Both the position numbers and the translations under genes were made by a program. Below the pieces are notes generated by a model. The model was not told where the DNA came from and did no database searches. It saw only the letters and a program-made list of their open reading frames with translations. From Methylobacter sp. (GTDB taxonomy: Bacteria; Pseudomonadota; Gammaproteobacteria; Methylococcales; Methylomonadaceae): DNA of 64,000 nt. The stretch is taken from NCBI GenBank assembly GCA_026399025.1, contig JAPLRU010000116.1:1-64000 (forward strand), written 5' to 3'. The number at the start of each line of letters is the position of its first letter. Positions within the stretch are counted from its first letter, which is position 1. Below are positions 48,084 through 56,991 of the stretch, one piece after another.

Positions 48084-48190
48084 GAGCTGTCTCCACGGTT
48101 GCCGGCCTGCTGCGTACACATGACGCCGGGCCGACAATAGATAACTTTGCTTTCATTAGTGTCCTCAAAACATTCACTTTATAGTTTTAT

Positions 48191-48276
48191 AGTTCCCACG
48201 CTCCGGCGTGGGAATTCAGTCTGCAACCGGGACGCTGGAGCGTCTACCACTGCATTCCCACGCCGGAGCGTGGGAA
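48191..48276. repeat. GTTCCCACGCTCC-type palindromic repeat
   Basis: GTTCCCACGCTCCGGCGTGGGAAT (48191-48214) is itself a hairpin and pairs with ATTCCCACGCCGGAGCGTGGGAAC (48253-48276), with a GACGCTGGAGCGTC hairpin between. A REP-like dispersed family, here between the sbp and cysT genes. Confidence 0.75.
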
Positions 48277-48332
48277 CGATGCAAAGCTCAAGTTTCAAGG
48301 TTCCCAATCCGGAGACTGGAAACCCTCGCAAA

Positions 48333-49343
48333 CTATTTTCCCGGTCCGTAAATCTGGTCAAACACGCCGTCATCGGCAAAATGTTTTTTCTGCGTTGCAT
48401 CCCAACCGCCGAACTGTGCGATAGTCACCAACTCCAAAGGTTGAAATTGCTTGGCGTACTTGGCGGCTATTTCAGGGTCGGTAGGACGGTAGAAGTTTTT
48501 GCCGATGATGTCCTGACCTTCCTTGCTGTACAAATATTTCAAATACTCTGTCGCGACTTCGGTGGTGCCATGCTTACGCGCCACATCGTCTACTACAGCG
48601 ACCGGCGGTTCCGCCAAAATACTCAAGGAAGGCGTCACAATTTCAAACTTGTCCGAGCCGAACTCACGTAAAGCTAAATAGGCTTCGTTTTCCCAGGCAA
48701 TCAGCACATCGCCGATTTCGCGCTCGATAAACGTGGTGGTGGAACCTCGCGCTCCGGTATCCAGCACTGCGGCGTTTTTGAATAACTTGCCGACGAATTC
48801 TTTAGCCGCCGCTTCATCATTGTTGTTATGTTTGAGCGCATACGCCCAAGCGCCCAAATAATTCCACCGCGCGCCGCCGGAGGTTTTCGGATTCGGCGTT
48901 ACGATGCTGATGCCGGGTTTGACCAAGTCATTCCAATCCTTGATGGCCAACGGATTACCTTTACGCACCAGAAATACGATAGTGGAGGTATACGGCGAGC
49001 TGTTGTTAGGCAACAGGCTTTGCCAGTTTTCAGGAATCAGTTTGCGCTTTTGGTAGAGCTGATCGACGTCATAGCCCAGCGCCAAAGTAACCACGTCGGC
49101 TTCCAGGCCTTCCAGCACCGAACGCGCCTGTTTTCCGGAACCGCCGTGAGATTGGTTGATAGTTACGCTATCGCCGGTTTTGGCTTTCCAATATTTGGCG
49201 AAGACGGTGTTGTAATCTTTGTATAGCTCGCGGGTCGGATCATAAGATACGTTCAGCAGCTTTACCTCCGCCGCACGTGCTTCATTGGCGGCCAAAACGC
49301 TCAAGACGGCGGCAAAGACAATGTTGGTAAATGTGTTGTTCAT
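48333..49343 (-). CDS. sbp: Sulfate-binding periplasmic protein
   Basis: 336 aa. Signal peptide (~1-24, ends in EARA-A), then the sulfate-binding fold: [45 protein letters not shown] and [16 protein letters not shown] contain the anion-binding main-chain and Ser/Trp residues of Sbp/CysP. Supplies the CysTWA importer. Could also take thiosulfate. Confidence 0.95.
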   Translation of the reverse strand: MNNTFTNIVFAAVLSVLAANEARAAEVKLLNVSYDPTRELYKDYNTVFAKYWKAKTGDSVTINQSHGGSGKQARSVLEGLEADVVTLALGYDVDQLYQKRKLIPENWQSLLPNNSSPYTSTIVFLVRKGNPLAIKDWNDLVKPGISIVTPNPKTSGGARWNYLGAWAYALKHNNNDEAAAKEFVGKLFKNAAVLDTGARGSTTTFIEREIGDVLIAWENEAYLALREFGSDKFEIVTPSLSILAEPPVAVVDDVARKHGTTEVATEYLKYLYSKEGQDIIGKNFYRPTDPEIAAKYAKQFQPLELVTIAQFGGWDATQKKHFADDGVFDQIYGPGK

Positions 49344-49368
49344 CGGTAAAACCTCTTAGGTCAAATTA

Positions 49369-50859
49369 TTAAAACGCCAATTGAAAACGTGTTGCGAAGA
49401 TTTGTTCGTTAGCTAAATCACGGCCTCTGGCCGCACCGCCGTTAAACGATACATTTTCGTAATCCGCCCGGATAATCGCATTGCTGTTAAGGAACCAGTT
49501 GGCGCCTACGGTCCAGGCCTTGGCTTTAGAAGCCGATTGATTCGGATCGACAATTTGGAAAGTCGCATCGTCCACATCCAGTTCGCTATAGCGTGCGGCA
49601 AGCTGCAAAGCTCCCCAATTACCTTTCAGCGGATCGAAATTCCGGATCGGTTTGACGCCGGAAAAACTATTGTCTTCGCCGGTAACCACATAAGAAGCCA
49701 GAATCTGCCACGCTGTATTTTTCTGCTGAACATCCGTTCTGCCGCTGACCAGGTGCTGGGACGAAACAACATACTCGCCAATAGCGCCGAACGGTCCGGA
49801 ATACCAGTAAGCCTGCGGATAAATACGGTAGGCGCTGCCGTCCGATGTCGGCGCGGCAAAACCGGCATTAAGCTTGGTGTAGTCAAGATAGGTCGATCTA
49901 CCCAGCGGCGTGGCCTGAGGCTTTAGCGCTTGTTTATTCGGGTTGCCGACAGAGCCGGCCACACCGAGTCCCAAACCTTCCAACCAGGAATAACCGGTAT
50001 GCTGGAACGGATGGGCGAATAAACGTCCGTTTACTTCTTTATTGTCATCGGTATCGGGGGAATTGTTATTTGGGCTGCCATCGTCCCCGGAACCGTTGGA
50101 AACGCCGATCTGGTAGATAAACGTATTTTTCGCATCTATGGGTCCTGCTACGGTCTCCGCCTTATAGCCCGGCTTAGCAAATGCGCCATGCAGTTGTATA
50201 CCCACGTCACGATTGCTCGCCAAGTAAGTGGGAAATGCGCGTTCCAGGAAGGTGCCGTCCGAGTCGCCTTGTAAGCGTTCAAGACTGATTGCGGGTTTGA
50301 ACTTACCGACCAACAGACTGACCGCCGGATGATAAGCATAATCAAGGTACGCATCCGGCAAAATGTTGCCGCCCGCCGCAAAGTCGGGCATGATTTTGAA
50401 ATAAATGTCTTTAAAGAAATAACCTTCCAACCAGATACGGCCTTGCTTGAGTTCGAATTTGTCAGTTCCCGTAAAACCGTTATCGTCAATATAAAAGCGC
50501 CCGTCGGCTTGCACCGCGCCGCGCACCCGCACTTGGTGTTTTTTATCCGATGAAGAAATTTTGAAGCCATCGGATCCCGCCTCGAACACCGGTAATTTTT
50601 GCAAAGCCCCGGCAGTCGTTTCATCCTGCACTTCCAGTTTACGTTCCAGGGTATTCACTTTCCGCGTCAGTTTTTCCACTTCGGGCTGAGCGGCAACAGG
50701 TTTCTCAGCTAACGCCGCCGCTTTATCCAAACGCTCCAGACGGTTTTCCAATTCACGGATGCGCCGTTCCAAAGCTTCGGTATCGGCATAAGCGTCGGGA
50801 ATGCCCAACAAAGCAAGATTAATCACGCCGGCTAAAGCGCTGCGTTTAAAATGGTTCAT
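49369..50859 (-). CDS. OprP/OprO-like outer membrane porin of the sulfate operon
   Basis: 496 aa from ATG 50859 (MNHFKRSAL), which has GAGGA 8 nt upstream; the track's ATG at 50877 lies just over that site. Signal peptide, an N-terminal coiled coil (EALERRIRELENRLERLDKAAALAE .. KVNTLERKLEV) for trimerisation, then a 16-strand-type barrel with VRVRGAVQADGRFY and a terminal aromatic residue (FQLAF). The family gives anion-selective channels (phosphate/polyphosphate); its place between DUF2292 and sbp suggests sulfate passage here. Confidence 0.88.
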   Translation of the reverse strand: MNHFKRSALAGVINLALLGIPDAYADTEALERRIRELENRLERLDKAAALAEKPVAAQPEVEKLTRKVNTLERKLEVQDETTAGALQKLPVFEAGSDGFKISSSDKKHQVRVRGAVQADGRFYIDDNGFTGTDKFELKQGRIWLEGYFFKDIYFKIMPDFAAGGNILPDAYLDYAYHPAVSLLVGKFKPAISLERLQGDSDGTFLERAFPTYLASNRDVGIQLHGAFAKPGYKAETVAGPIDAKNTFIYQIGVSNGSGDDGSPNNNSPDTDDNKEVNGRLFAHPFQHTGYSWLEGLGLGVAGSVGNPNKQALKPQATPLGRSTYLDYTKLNAGFAAPTSDGSAYRIYPQAYWYSGPFGAIGEYVVSSQHLVSGRTDVQQKNTAWQILASYVVTGEDNSFSGVKPIRNFDPLKGNWGALQLAARYSELDVDDATFQIVDPNQSASKAKAWTVGANWFLNSNAIIRADYENVSFNGGAARGRDLANEQIFATRFQLAF

Positions 50860-50960
50860 GGTGTTAGTCCTCATCAAAGCTATATCATCCGGTGGTCCGG
50901 TCGGGTTGCTATATCGCGTATAGCACTATCAATCGCCGTTTTCCGCGGTAAAAAGGGGCG

Positions 50961-51134
50961 TTATTTTTTAGTGTCGAAACGTAATTTTTCCTTACGCTCG
51001 ATTTGTACGACCTTGCTTTCGTGAACAGTAATTTCAATCGAACCGAACTTAATCTCTTGCAAAATATCGGCAATCTGATTTGCTATTTCAGCTGTCCGCG
51101 GTTCTCTCTGTGGTTTTTCCAATTTAAGCGCCAT
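50961..51134 (-). CDS. DUF2292 (YezD-like) small protein
   Basis: 57 aa, too short for the ORF track: starts MALKLEKPQREPRTAEIANQ and ends LRFDTKK, with SIEITVHESKVVQIERKEK in between. CAGGAGC 8 nt before ATG. This short basic domain is often found next to sulfate transport/assimilation genes (YezD in Bacillus), and here it heads the minus-strand sulfate operon. Function unknown. Confidence 0.88.
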   Translation of the reverse strand: MALKLEKPQREPRTAEIANQIADILQEIKFGSIEITVHESKVVQIERKEKLRFDTKK

Positions 51135-51206
51135 GAAAATGCTCCTGGGAAATCATTAAAATAAAGCAGGTCGTGTATGTTGGAAGAAAGTGTAAAGAGA
51201 ATTTAA

Positions 51207-51235
51207 TATTTAATAAAACGACATTATTAGATCAA
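51207..51235 (-). promoter_or_regulatory. Putative promoter of the sulfate operon
   Basis: On the minus strand TTGATC (51235-51230), 17 bp, TAAATA (51212-51207), ~75 bp before the DUF2292 start. The -35 lies within the palindrome 51223-51248, so that site could control it. Weak consensus. Confidence 0.35.
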
Positions 51236-51248
51236 TATATCTAATAAT
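51223..51248. promoter_or_regulatory. AT-rich perfect palindrome, probable operator
   Basis: ATTATTAGAT-CAATAT-ATCTAATAAT: perfect 10-bp arms and a 6-bp spacer in the intergenic region between the sulfate operon and chrB. Its geometry suits a dimeric regulator. CysB-like or another sulfur regulator is plausible; not identified. Confidence 0.55.
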
Positions 51249-51420
51249 AAGATATTAGGCGTGTTGTCGGCAGGCGTTATTAAGCCGCAACGGTCTTCGC
51301 GACTGCTTTTTGCCGATGGACCGCTGCGCTGTTCAAGAGCCGGCGTGATACCGGACAGCTGACCTAGAGGGAGCCGGTTACCGAAGTTATTTGATACACG
51401 TTCCTTAGTGTATTGTTGAA

Positions 51421-51449
51421 TTGCAGTGCAGTTGAATTCAACATATACT
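51421..51449 (+). promoter_or_regulatory. Putative chr operon promoter
   Basis: TTGCAG (51421-51426), 17 bp, TATACT (51444-51449), ~40 bp upstream of the chrB ATG. Transcription would start near 51456. Confidence 0.5.
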
Positions 51450-51459
51450 CGTTATGTAC

Positions 51460-51487
51460 TCTACATATTTGCAATATAGTCTACATA
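51460..51487 (+). promoter_or_regulatory. Direct repeat TCTACATA before chrB, possible operator
   Basis: Two TCTACATA boxes (51460-51467 and 51480-51487) exactly 20 bp apart, two helical turns, directly before the chrB start and inside the predicted transcript start zone. TTATGTA at 51452-51458 forms an inverted partner of TACATAA. ChrB itself is a regulator, so autoregulation here is plausible. Confidence 0.45.
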
Positions 51488-52456
51488 ATGAATAATTGGA
51501 TATTACTTATACTCTCTTTGCCCAGCGAGAACACAACAGTGCGGATGCGGGTCTGGCGTGCAGTCAAAGCAGGCGGATCAGCGGTTCTACGTGACGGTGT
51601 TTATTTGCTGCCCGATCTTGACAGTTGCCGGGAGGTGTTTCAACGGGTATCGGACGAGGTCAAGGAAACCGGCGGCTCGGTTTTTCTGATGGATGCGCGC
51701 CCCCCTGAGACGCAGGATTTGTTTTCGCTGTTCGATCGTTCACAGGATTATGCGCAACTGCTCACCGAGATCGAAATTTGTCATCAGTCTTTAGCGAATA
51801 ACAACCCTCCTGCCGACCTGATCAAACCGATCCGCAAACTTCGAAAAACACTCAACAGGCTTGTCGAGATTGATTTTTTTCCGAGTGCTCAAAAAACCGG
51901 AACAGAGACCGCATTAACTGAGCTGGAGTCTATTGTCGGCAAACTACTGGTTCCGGATGAACCTTCCGCTGTTACGCGGACAATTCCGAGGCTCGAAGCC
52001 GCCCAATTCCGTAAACGGCATTGGGCAACTCGGCGGCGCCCGTGGGTGGATCGCCTGGCCGGCGCTTGGTTGATTCGACGCCATATCGATCCTGATGCGC
52101 GTTTTATTTGGCTGGCGTCGGTGTCGGACTGTCCGGCCGACGCTATTGGTTTCGACTTCGATGGCGCCCGGTTTACCCATGTGGGGGATCGAGTGACTTT
52201 TGAAGTTTTGCTGGCGAGTTTCGGGCTGGAATCGCCTGCATTGTGCCGTTTGGGGCGTCTTGTACATTGTCTGGATGTCGGCGGTATTCGTCCAGCCGAG
52301 ACCAGTGGTGTTGAGCAAGTGTTGGCGGGACTTAAGGCTTCGATAGCCGATGACAATAACTTGCTTGATACCGCCTGTGGCGTGTTCGACGGCTTATATG
52401 CGGCTTTTCGGAAAGAAGAGGAAGCCGACAATCATACGACTCAATCCCTAGACTAA
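51488..52456 (+). CDS. chrB: Chromate resistance regulator ChrB
   Basis: 322 aa from ATG 51488 (MNNWILLILSLP), the conserved start; the track begins 25 codons earlier. The N-terminal domain RMRVWRAVKAGGSAVLRDGVYLLPD and the C-terminal ChrB domain WVDRLAGAWLIRRHIDPDARFIWL, FDFDGARFTHVGDRVTFEVLLASF are both full. ChrB senses chromate and induces ChrA in related operons. Heads chrB-chrA-DUF1259. Confidence 0.92.
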   Translation: MNNWILLILSLPSENTTVRMRVWRAVKAGGSAVLRDGVYLLPDLDSCREVFQRVSDEVKETGGSVFLMDARPPETQDLFSLFDRSQDYAQLLTEIEICHQSLANNNPPADLIKPIRKLRKTLNRLVEIDFFPSAQKTGTETALTELESIVGKLLVPDEPSAVTRTIPRLEAAQFRKRHWATRRRPWVDRLAGAWLIRRHIDPDARFIWLASVSDCPADAIGFDFDGARFTHVGDRVTFEVLLASFGLESPALCRLGRLVHCLDVGGIRPAETSGVEQVLAGLKASIADDNNLLDTACGVFDGLYAAFRKEEEADNHTTQSLD

Positions 52457-52466
52457 GGAATCCCTC

Positions 52467-53822
52467 ATGGACAGACCTCAACCCGTAAGTTTCGGCACGG
52501 CTTTTATTTTCTGGCTCAAACTCGGTTTTATCAGTTTCGGCGGCCCTGCCGGGCAAATCGCGATCATGCATCAGGAATTGGTCGAGCGGCGGCGCTGGAT
52601 TTCGGAAAGGCGTTTTTTGCATGCGCTGAATTACTGCATGTTATTGCCGGGCCCCGAGGCGCAACAGCTTGCGGTTTATCTAGGTTGGCTGATGCATCGC
52701 AGTTGGGGCGGCGTAGTCGCCGGGCTGTTGTTTGTGCTGCCGTCGCTGTTTTTGTTGATCCTGCTAAGCTGGATCTACCTGAGTTTCGGGCAGGTTCCGG
52801 CGGTGGCCGGAGTGCTTTACGGCATTAAGCCCGCAGTTACCGCTATCGTGTTATTTGCGGCGCATCGCATCGGCTCGAGGGCGTTAAAGAACGGCTTGCT
52901 GTGGACTTTAGCGGCGCTGGCTTTTCTCGCTATTTTTGTATTGCATGCGCCGTTTCCGGTGATCGTGTTGATTGCGGCCTGTTTGGGAATCGTGGGCGGA
53001 CGTATCGCTCCCGACAAATTTGCTGTCGGCGGCGGGCATGGCGCGGCGAAACAAAGTTACGGCCCCGCATTGATCGATGACGATACGCCGGTTCCCGATC
53101 ATGCCCGGTTCAGTTGGCCGCACTTGCTTAAAATCGTAGCGGTGGGATTGATTTTGTGGGGCGGGGCGATAGGCTGGTTGTGCGGACACTACGGCTGGAA
53201 CGGTACGCTGACGCAGATAGGCTGGTTTTTTACCAAGGCAGCGCTGCTGACTTTCGGCGGCGCTTATGCGGTACTGCCTTATGTCTATCAAGGCGCCGTG
53301 GAACATTATCATTGGTTGAGCGCCACGCAAATGATCGATGGTTTGGCGCTAGGAGAAACCACGCCCGGTCCGCTGATCATGATCGTCACCTTTGTCGGCT
53401 TTTTGGGTGGCTGGAGCCAATTGCCGTTCGGACCGGATGCGTTGTTAACGGCCGGAACGGTCGCGGCGGTCATAGCGACATATTTTACCTTTTTGCCCAG
53501 TTTTTTGTTTATTCTGGCGGGCGGCCCTCTGGTGGAATCGACCCACGGCAATTTAAAATTTACCGCGCCGCTGTCGGCTATAACAGCTGCGGTGGTGGGC
53601 GTGATTCTGAACCTGGCGGTGTTTTTTGCATGGCATGTATTCTGGCCGCAAGGTTTCACCGGTCATTTTGACGGCATTGCCGCATTGATCGGAGCTGGCG
53701 CTTTGTTGACCTTGTTTCGTTACAAGGGGGGAGTTATTCCTGTCATCGTCGCTTGCGGTGTGGCGGGTTTTTTGTTTACCTTCATCAAAGCCTGGTTAAC
53801 CCAGGAGGGATTTATGTTATGA
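52467..53822 (+). CDS. chrA: Chromate efflux transporter ChrA
   Basis: 451 aa, two homologous halves with about ten transmembrane segments. N-terminal half: FWLKLGFISFGGPAGQIAIMHQELVERRRW; LPGPEAQQLAVYLGW. C-terminal half: FFTKAALLTFGGAYAVLPYV, DGLALGETTPGPLIMIVTFVGFLGG. These are the long-chain CHR-family signatures. Exports chromate with the proton gradient. Overlaps the next gene by 4 nt. Confidence 0.95.
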   Translation: MDRPQPVSFGTAFIFWLKLGFISFGGPAGQIAIMHQELVERRRWISERRFLHALNYCMLLPGPEAQQLAVYLGWLMHRSWGGVVAGLLFVLPSLFLLILLSWIYLSFGQVPAVAGVLYGIKPAVTAIVLFAAHRIGSRALKNGLLWTLAALAFLAIFVLHAPFPVIVLIAACLGIVGGRIAPDKFAVGGGHGAAKQSYGPALIDDDTPVPDHARFSWPHLLKIVAVGLILWGGAIGWLCGHYGWNGTLTQIGWFFTKAALLTFGGAYAVLPYVYQGAVEHYHWLSATQMIDGLALGETTPGPLIMIVTFVGFLGGWSQLPFGPDALLTAGTVAAVIATYFTFLPSFLFILAGGPLVESTHGNLKFTAPLSAITAAVVGVILNLAVFFAWHVFWPQGFTGHFDGIAALIGAGALLTLFRYKGGVIPVIVACGVAGFLFTFIKAWLTQEGFML

Positions 53823-54715
53823 ATAAAATGTGTCTGGCTCAGGTTTTAGTCTTATGGCTGTCCTCTTTGCTTAGCGATGTAAGCGCCGCCGAGCATGCGA
53901 CGACGCCGGATACCGCCAAGATAGAGCAATTGACCGGTGCAAAAGGCAAGCTTGATGCTGCCGAGAATGTCTTTAAAGTCACCGTTCCGCGCAACGACCT
54001 TACTGTTACGGTAGCCGGAGTCAAAATGACTCCGGCTACCGGCTTTACCTCATGGGCCGCTTTTACTCCGGCAGGGGATAAGACCATGATCATGGGCGAC
54101 ATGGTCTTACAGGAAGACCAGATCAATCCGGTGATGAGCACTGCATTGGAAAACGGCATTGAGGTAACGGCGTTGCATAACCATTTCCTGTGGGATACGC
54201 CGAAAATTATGTTCATGCACATCGGCGGTTCCGGCGATATGGAAAAACTGGCAACGGGCGTCGGCAAAGTCTTTGCCAAAATCAAAGAAACCGGCAATGT
54301 TAAACAGCTTAAACGCATAGCGTTTGACGCCGGAAAGACTTCGCTCGATCCTAAGCCCATCGAAGCGATTATCGCTGCGCCTGTGGAAAAGACCGGCGAA
54401 GTGTATAAAGTGACTCTGGGCCGAACCACGCAAATGGATGGTCATACTATGGGCAAGATTATGGGCGTGAATACCTGGGCGGTCTTTGCCGGCAGCGATA
54501 ACAAGGCGATTGTCGAAGGTGATTTTGCGGTGCTGGAGTCCGAACTCCAAGGCGTGCTAAAAGCCCTGCGCGCTGCCGATGTCGCCATTACCTCGATTCA
54601 CAACCACATGGTCGGCGAATCGCCGAGGATTGTGTTCCTGCATTACTGGGGCGCGGGCACTGTCAGCGATCTGGCCAAGGCGATCAAAGCCGCGATAGAT
54701 GCTCAATCAGAATAA
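53819..54715 (+). CDS. DUF1259 exported protein of the chromate operon
   Basis: 298 aa from ATG 53819 (MNKMCLAQVLVLWL), overlapping the chrA stop (ATGA); the track adds 22 upstream codons. Signal peptide ending near VSAA-E, then two DUF1259 (LppY/LpqO-like) repeats, each with a VTALHNH / ITSIHNHM His-rich segment and a (I/V)(M/V)F(M/L)H motif. The duplicated HNH..FLH pattern suggests metal binding. It is often linked to chr genes; role unproven. Confidence 0.88.
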   Translation: MNKMCLAQVLVLWLSSLLSDVSAAEHATTPDTAKIEQLTGAKGKLDAAENVFKVTVPRNDLTVTVAGVKMTPATGFTSWAAFTPAGDKTMIMGDMVLQEDQINPVMSTALENGIEVTALHNHFLWDTPKIMFMHIGGSGDMEKLATGVGKVFAKIKETGNVKQLKRIAFDAGKTSLDPKPIEAIIAAPVEKTGEVYKVTLGRTTQMDGHTMGKIMGVNTWAVFAGSDNKAIVEGDFAVLESELQGVLKALRAADVAITSIHNHMVGESPRIVFLHYWGAGTVSDLAKAIKAAIDAQSE

Positions 54716-54883
54716 ATCTTTGCTATGGAGAGTCTTAAGGCTATCATTACCGGCTTCGCGTTTACGGCACAGCTGAACCGGCGCATCGTCGGACCGCGGC
54801 CGGTAACGGCGTCGATTCCGTGTCATCACTATTTAACAAAAAACTCTGCATTCAAAACAAGAGTTTCTTACACCTTGCAAGCA

Positions 54884-55630
54884 ATGAATTTAAGCAAAAT
54901 ATACGGCATACATTCGGTACAGTCGGCTTTGGATTATTCTCCCAAAAAGATTAATAAGGCCTGGATCGACAGTCAAAGACAAGACAAACGCTTGACCCAA
55001 CTGGTCGGGGATTTATTGGACTTGGGCATAGAGCCGGAAAAAACCGACCGAAAAAAACTGGATCGTTTCGCCGAAGGCAATAATCATCAGGGCATCGTTA
55101 TCGAAGTCGAAATGCCCGGCGAATTATCGGAAAGCCGGCTCAAGGACGCCGTGTTAACGCTGTCGGGAACGCCTTTATTTCTGGTCTTGGATAACGTCCA
55201 GGACCCGCATAATTTCGGCGCCTGTCTTAGAACCGCCGACGCGACCGGCGTACACGGCGTGATTATTACCAAAGACAATGCCACCGGCATTACCCCCACG
55301 GTCTGCAAAGTAGCCAGCGGCGCTGCCGAAACGGTGCCGGTTTATCAGGTGACTAATTTATCCAGAACCTTGCGCTGGCTCAAAGATCAGGGCATCTGGG
55401 TCATCGGCGCAGCGGGCGAAGCCGCGCAGACCGCCTATCAAACCGATTTCACGGTGCCGTTGGCGGTGGTTGTGGGCGCCGAGGGCAAGGGTTTGAGACG
55501 CTTGACCAAAGAACAGTGCGATGTCTTGGTTAAGCTGCCGATGCTGGGCCAAGTGGAAAGTCTTAATCTGTCGGTTGCAACCGGCGTACTGCTTTATGAA
55601 ACCGTAAGACAACGATCACTTGCCGGTTGA
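54884..55630 (+). CDS. rlmB: 23S rRNA Gm2251 2'-O-methyltransferase
   Basis: 248 aa from ATG 54884 (MNLSKIYGIHSVQSAL); the ORF track starts 53 codons upstream in sequence with no family match. N-terminal L30e-like RNA-binding domain, C-terminal SPOUT domain with LVLDNVQDPHNFGACLRTA (motif 1), VVVGAEGKGLRRL (motif 2) and LPMLGQVESLNLSVATGVLLYE (motif 3, knot). Methylates G2251 in the ribosomal P site. Confidence 0.95.
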   Translation: MNLSKIYGIHSVQSALDYSPKKINKAWIDSQRQDKRLTQLVGDLLDLGIEPEKTDRKKLDRFAEGNNHQGIVIEVEMPGELSESRLKDAVLTLSGTPLFLVLDNVQDPHNFGACLRTADATGVHGVIITKDNATGITPTVCKVASGAAETVPVYQVTNLSRTLRWLKDQGIWVIGAAGEAAQTAYQTDFTVPLAVVVGAEGKGLRRLTKEQCDVLVKLPMLGQVESLNLSVATGVLLYETVRQRSLAG

Positions 55631-55644
55631 GTTACCTTTAAATA

Positions 55645-56268
55645 ATGCAAACACCATCGACACATTCTTTTGAAGGCGCCGGTTTAAGCTGTATTCGCGA
55701 TGACCGGGTGCTGTTTGAACAACTGGCCTTTACTTTGGTTTCCGGACAGGTTTTATTGCTGGAAGGCAAAAACGGCAGCGGTAAGACGTCGTTATTGCGT
55801 ATTTTATGCGGCTTCCGGGAAGCCGATGCCGGCACCATTCGCTGGTGCAACGACGCGATAAAAGACAGCCGCTTTTATGCCGAGATGGCTTATGTCGGCC
55901 ATTTGGACGGCATTAAAAAAGAACTGACGGTCTTGGAAAACTTGAAAATGGCCTTGGCCTTAAGCGACTCCGGGCACTACTCCATTGATGAGGCCTTAAC
56001 CAAAGTTCATTTAACGGGCTATGACGATGTCCTCGTCCAGACCTTATCGGCGGGCCAAAAAAGACGCTTGTCGTTAGCCCGATTGCTGATGACCGGAAAT
56101 GTGTTGTGGATTCTGGATGAACCCTTCACCTCGTTGGACAAGCAAGGCATCGCCCTGATCGAAACTTTAATGAGCGAACATTGCGCTAACGGCGGCATGA
56201 TTGTGCTCACTTCACACCATGACATCGACTTGCCTGAGGTCGATGTCCAGCGTATCAATTTATCTTGA
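55645..56268 (+). CDS. ccmA: Haem exporter ATPase CcmA
   Basis: 207 aa. Walker A EGKNGSGKTSLLRI, signature LSAGQKRRLSLARLL, Walker B LWILDEPFTSLD, H-loop TSHHD. With CcmB/CcmC it releases haem-loaded CcmE for cytochrome c maturation (System I). Overlaps ccmB by 4 nt. First gene of the ccm operon. Confidence 0.96.
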   Translation: MQTPSTHSFEGAGLSCIRDDRVLFEQLAFTLVSGQVLLLEGKNGSGKTSLLRILCGFREADAGTIRWCNDAIKDSRFYAEMAYVGHLDGIKKELTVLENLKMALALSDSGHYSIDEALTKVHLTGYDDVLVQTLSAGQKRRLSLARLLMTGNVLWILDEPFTSLDKQGIALIETLMSEHCANGGMIVLTSHHDIDLPEVDVQRINLS

Positions 56269-56954
56269 TGTCTTTATCCCGTGCATTTTTTGCCGTTATT
56301 CGGCGCGATTTGATTTTGGCTTTGCGGCGTCGTTCGGAAATAGCCAATCCCTTGTTGTTTTTTATCCTGGTGATAACCCTGTTCCCTTTGGGCATCGGTG
56401 CGCAACCGCATTTACTGCAAGCCATCGCGCCGGGCATTATCTGGGTTTCGGCGTTACTGGCGGCGATGCTGTCTTTGGACAGCCTGTTCCGTTCGGATTT
56501 TGACGACGGCTCATTGGAGCAGATGATCTTAAGCCCGCATCCGACCTCGGTATTGGTGTTGGGCAAAATCATCGCGCACTGGTTAGTCACCGGCTTGCCG
56601 CTGTTGATTGTCGCGCCCTTATTGGCGGTTTTTTTAGGCATGCCCAATCATTCGTTGGGCATTTTATTGCTAACTTTGCTGCTGGGAACGCCGGTATTAA
56701 GTTTAATCGGGGCGATTGGCGTTGCCTTGACGGTGGGCTTGCGCCGGGGCGGCATGATTTTGTCGCTGCTGGTGTTGCCGTTGTATGTGCCGGTGTTGAT
56801 TTTCGCCGGTAATGCGGTGCAAATGGCCGACAGCGGCTTGCCGGTCGATGCGCAAATCAATATTTTGATTGCCATTTTATTGCTGGCTTTGGCGCTGGCG
56901 CCGCTGCCCGTAGCCGCAGCATTAAAAATGAGTATGTGTGATAATATCTCGTAA
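56265..56954 (+). CDS. ccmB: Haem exporter permease CcmB
   Basis: 229 aa with six transmembrane segments; family signature FDDGSLEQMILSP and HWLVTGLPLLIVAPL. Forms the membrane part of CcmABC. Followed by a 37-nt gap and the ferritin-like gene rather than ccmC. Confidence 0.95.
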   Translation: MMSLSRAFFAVIRRDLILALRRRSEIANPLLFFILVITLFPLGIGAQPHLLQAIAPGIIWVSALLAAMLSLDSLFRSDFDDGSLEQMILSPHPTSVLVLGKIIAHWLVTGLPLLIVAPLLAVFLGMPNHSLGILLLTLLLGTPVLSLIGAIGVALTVGLRRGGMILSLLVLPLYVPVLIFAGNAVQMADSGLPVDAQINILIAILLLALALAPLPVAAALKMSMCDNIS

Positions 56955-56991
56955 AATAATCGATCATATTACCGAACAGGAATAAAGAATC

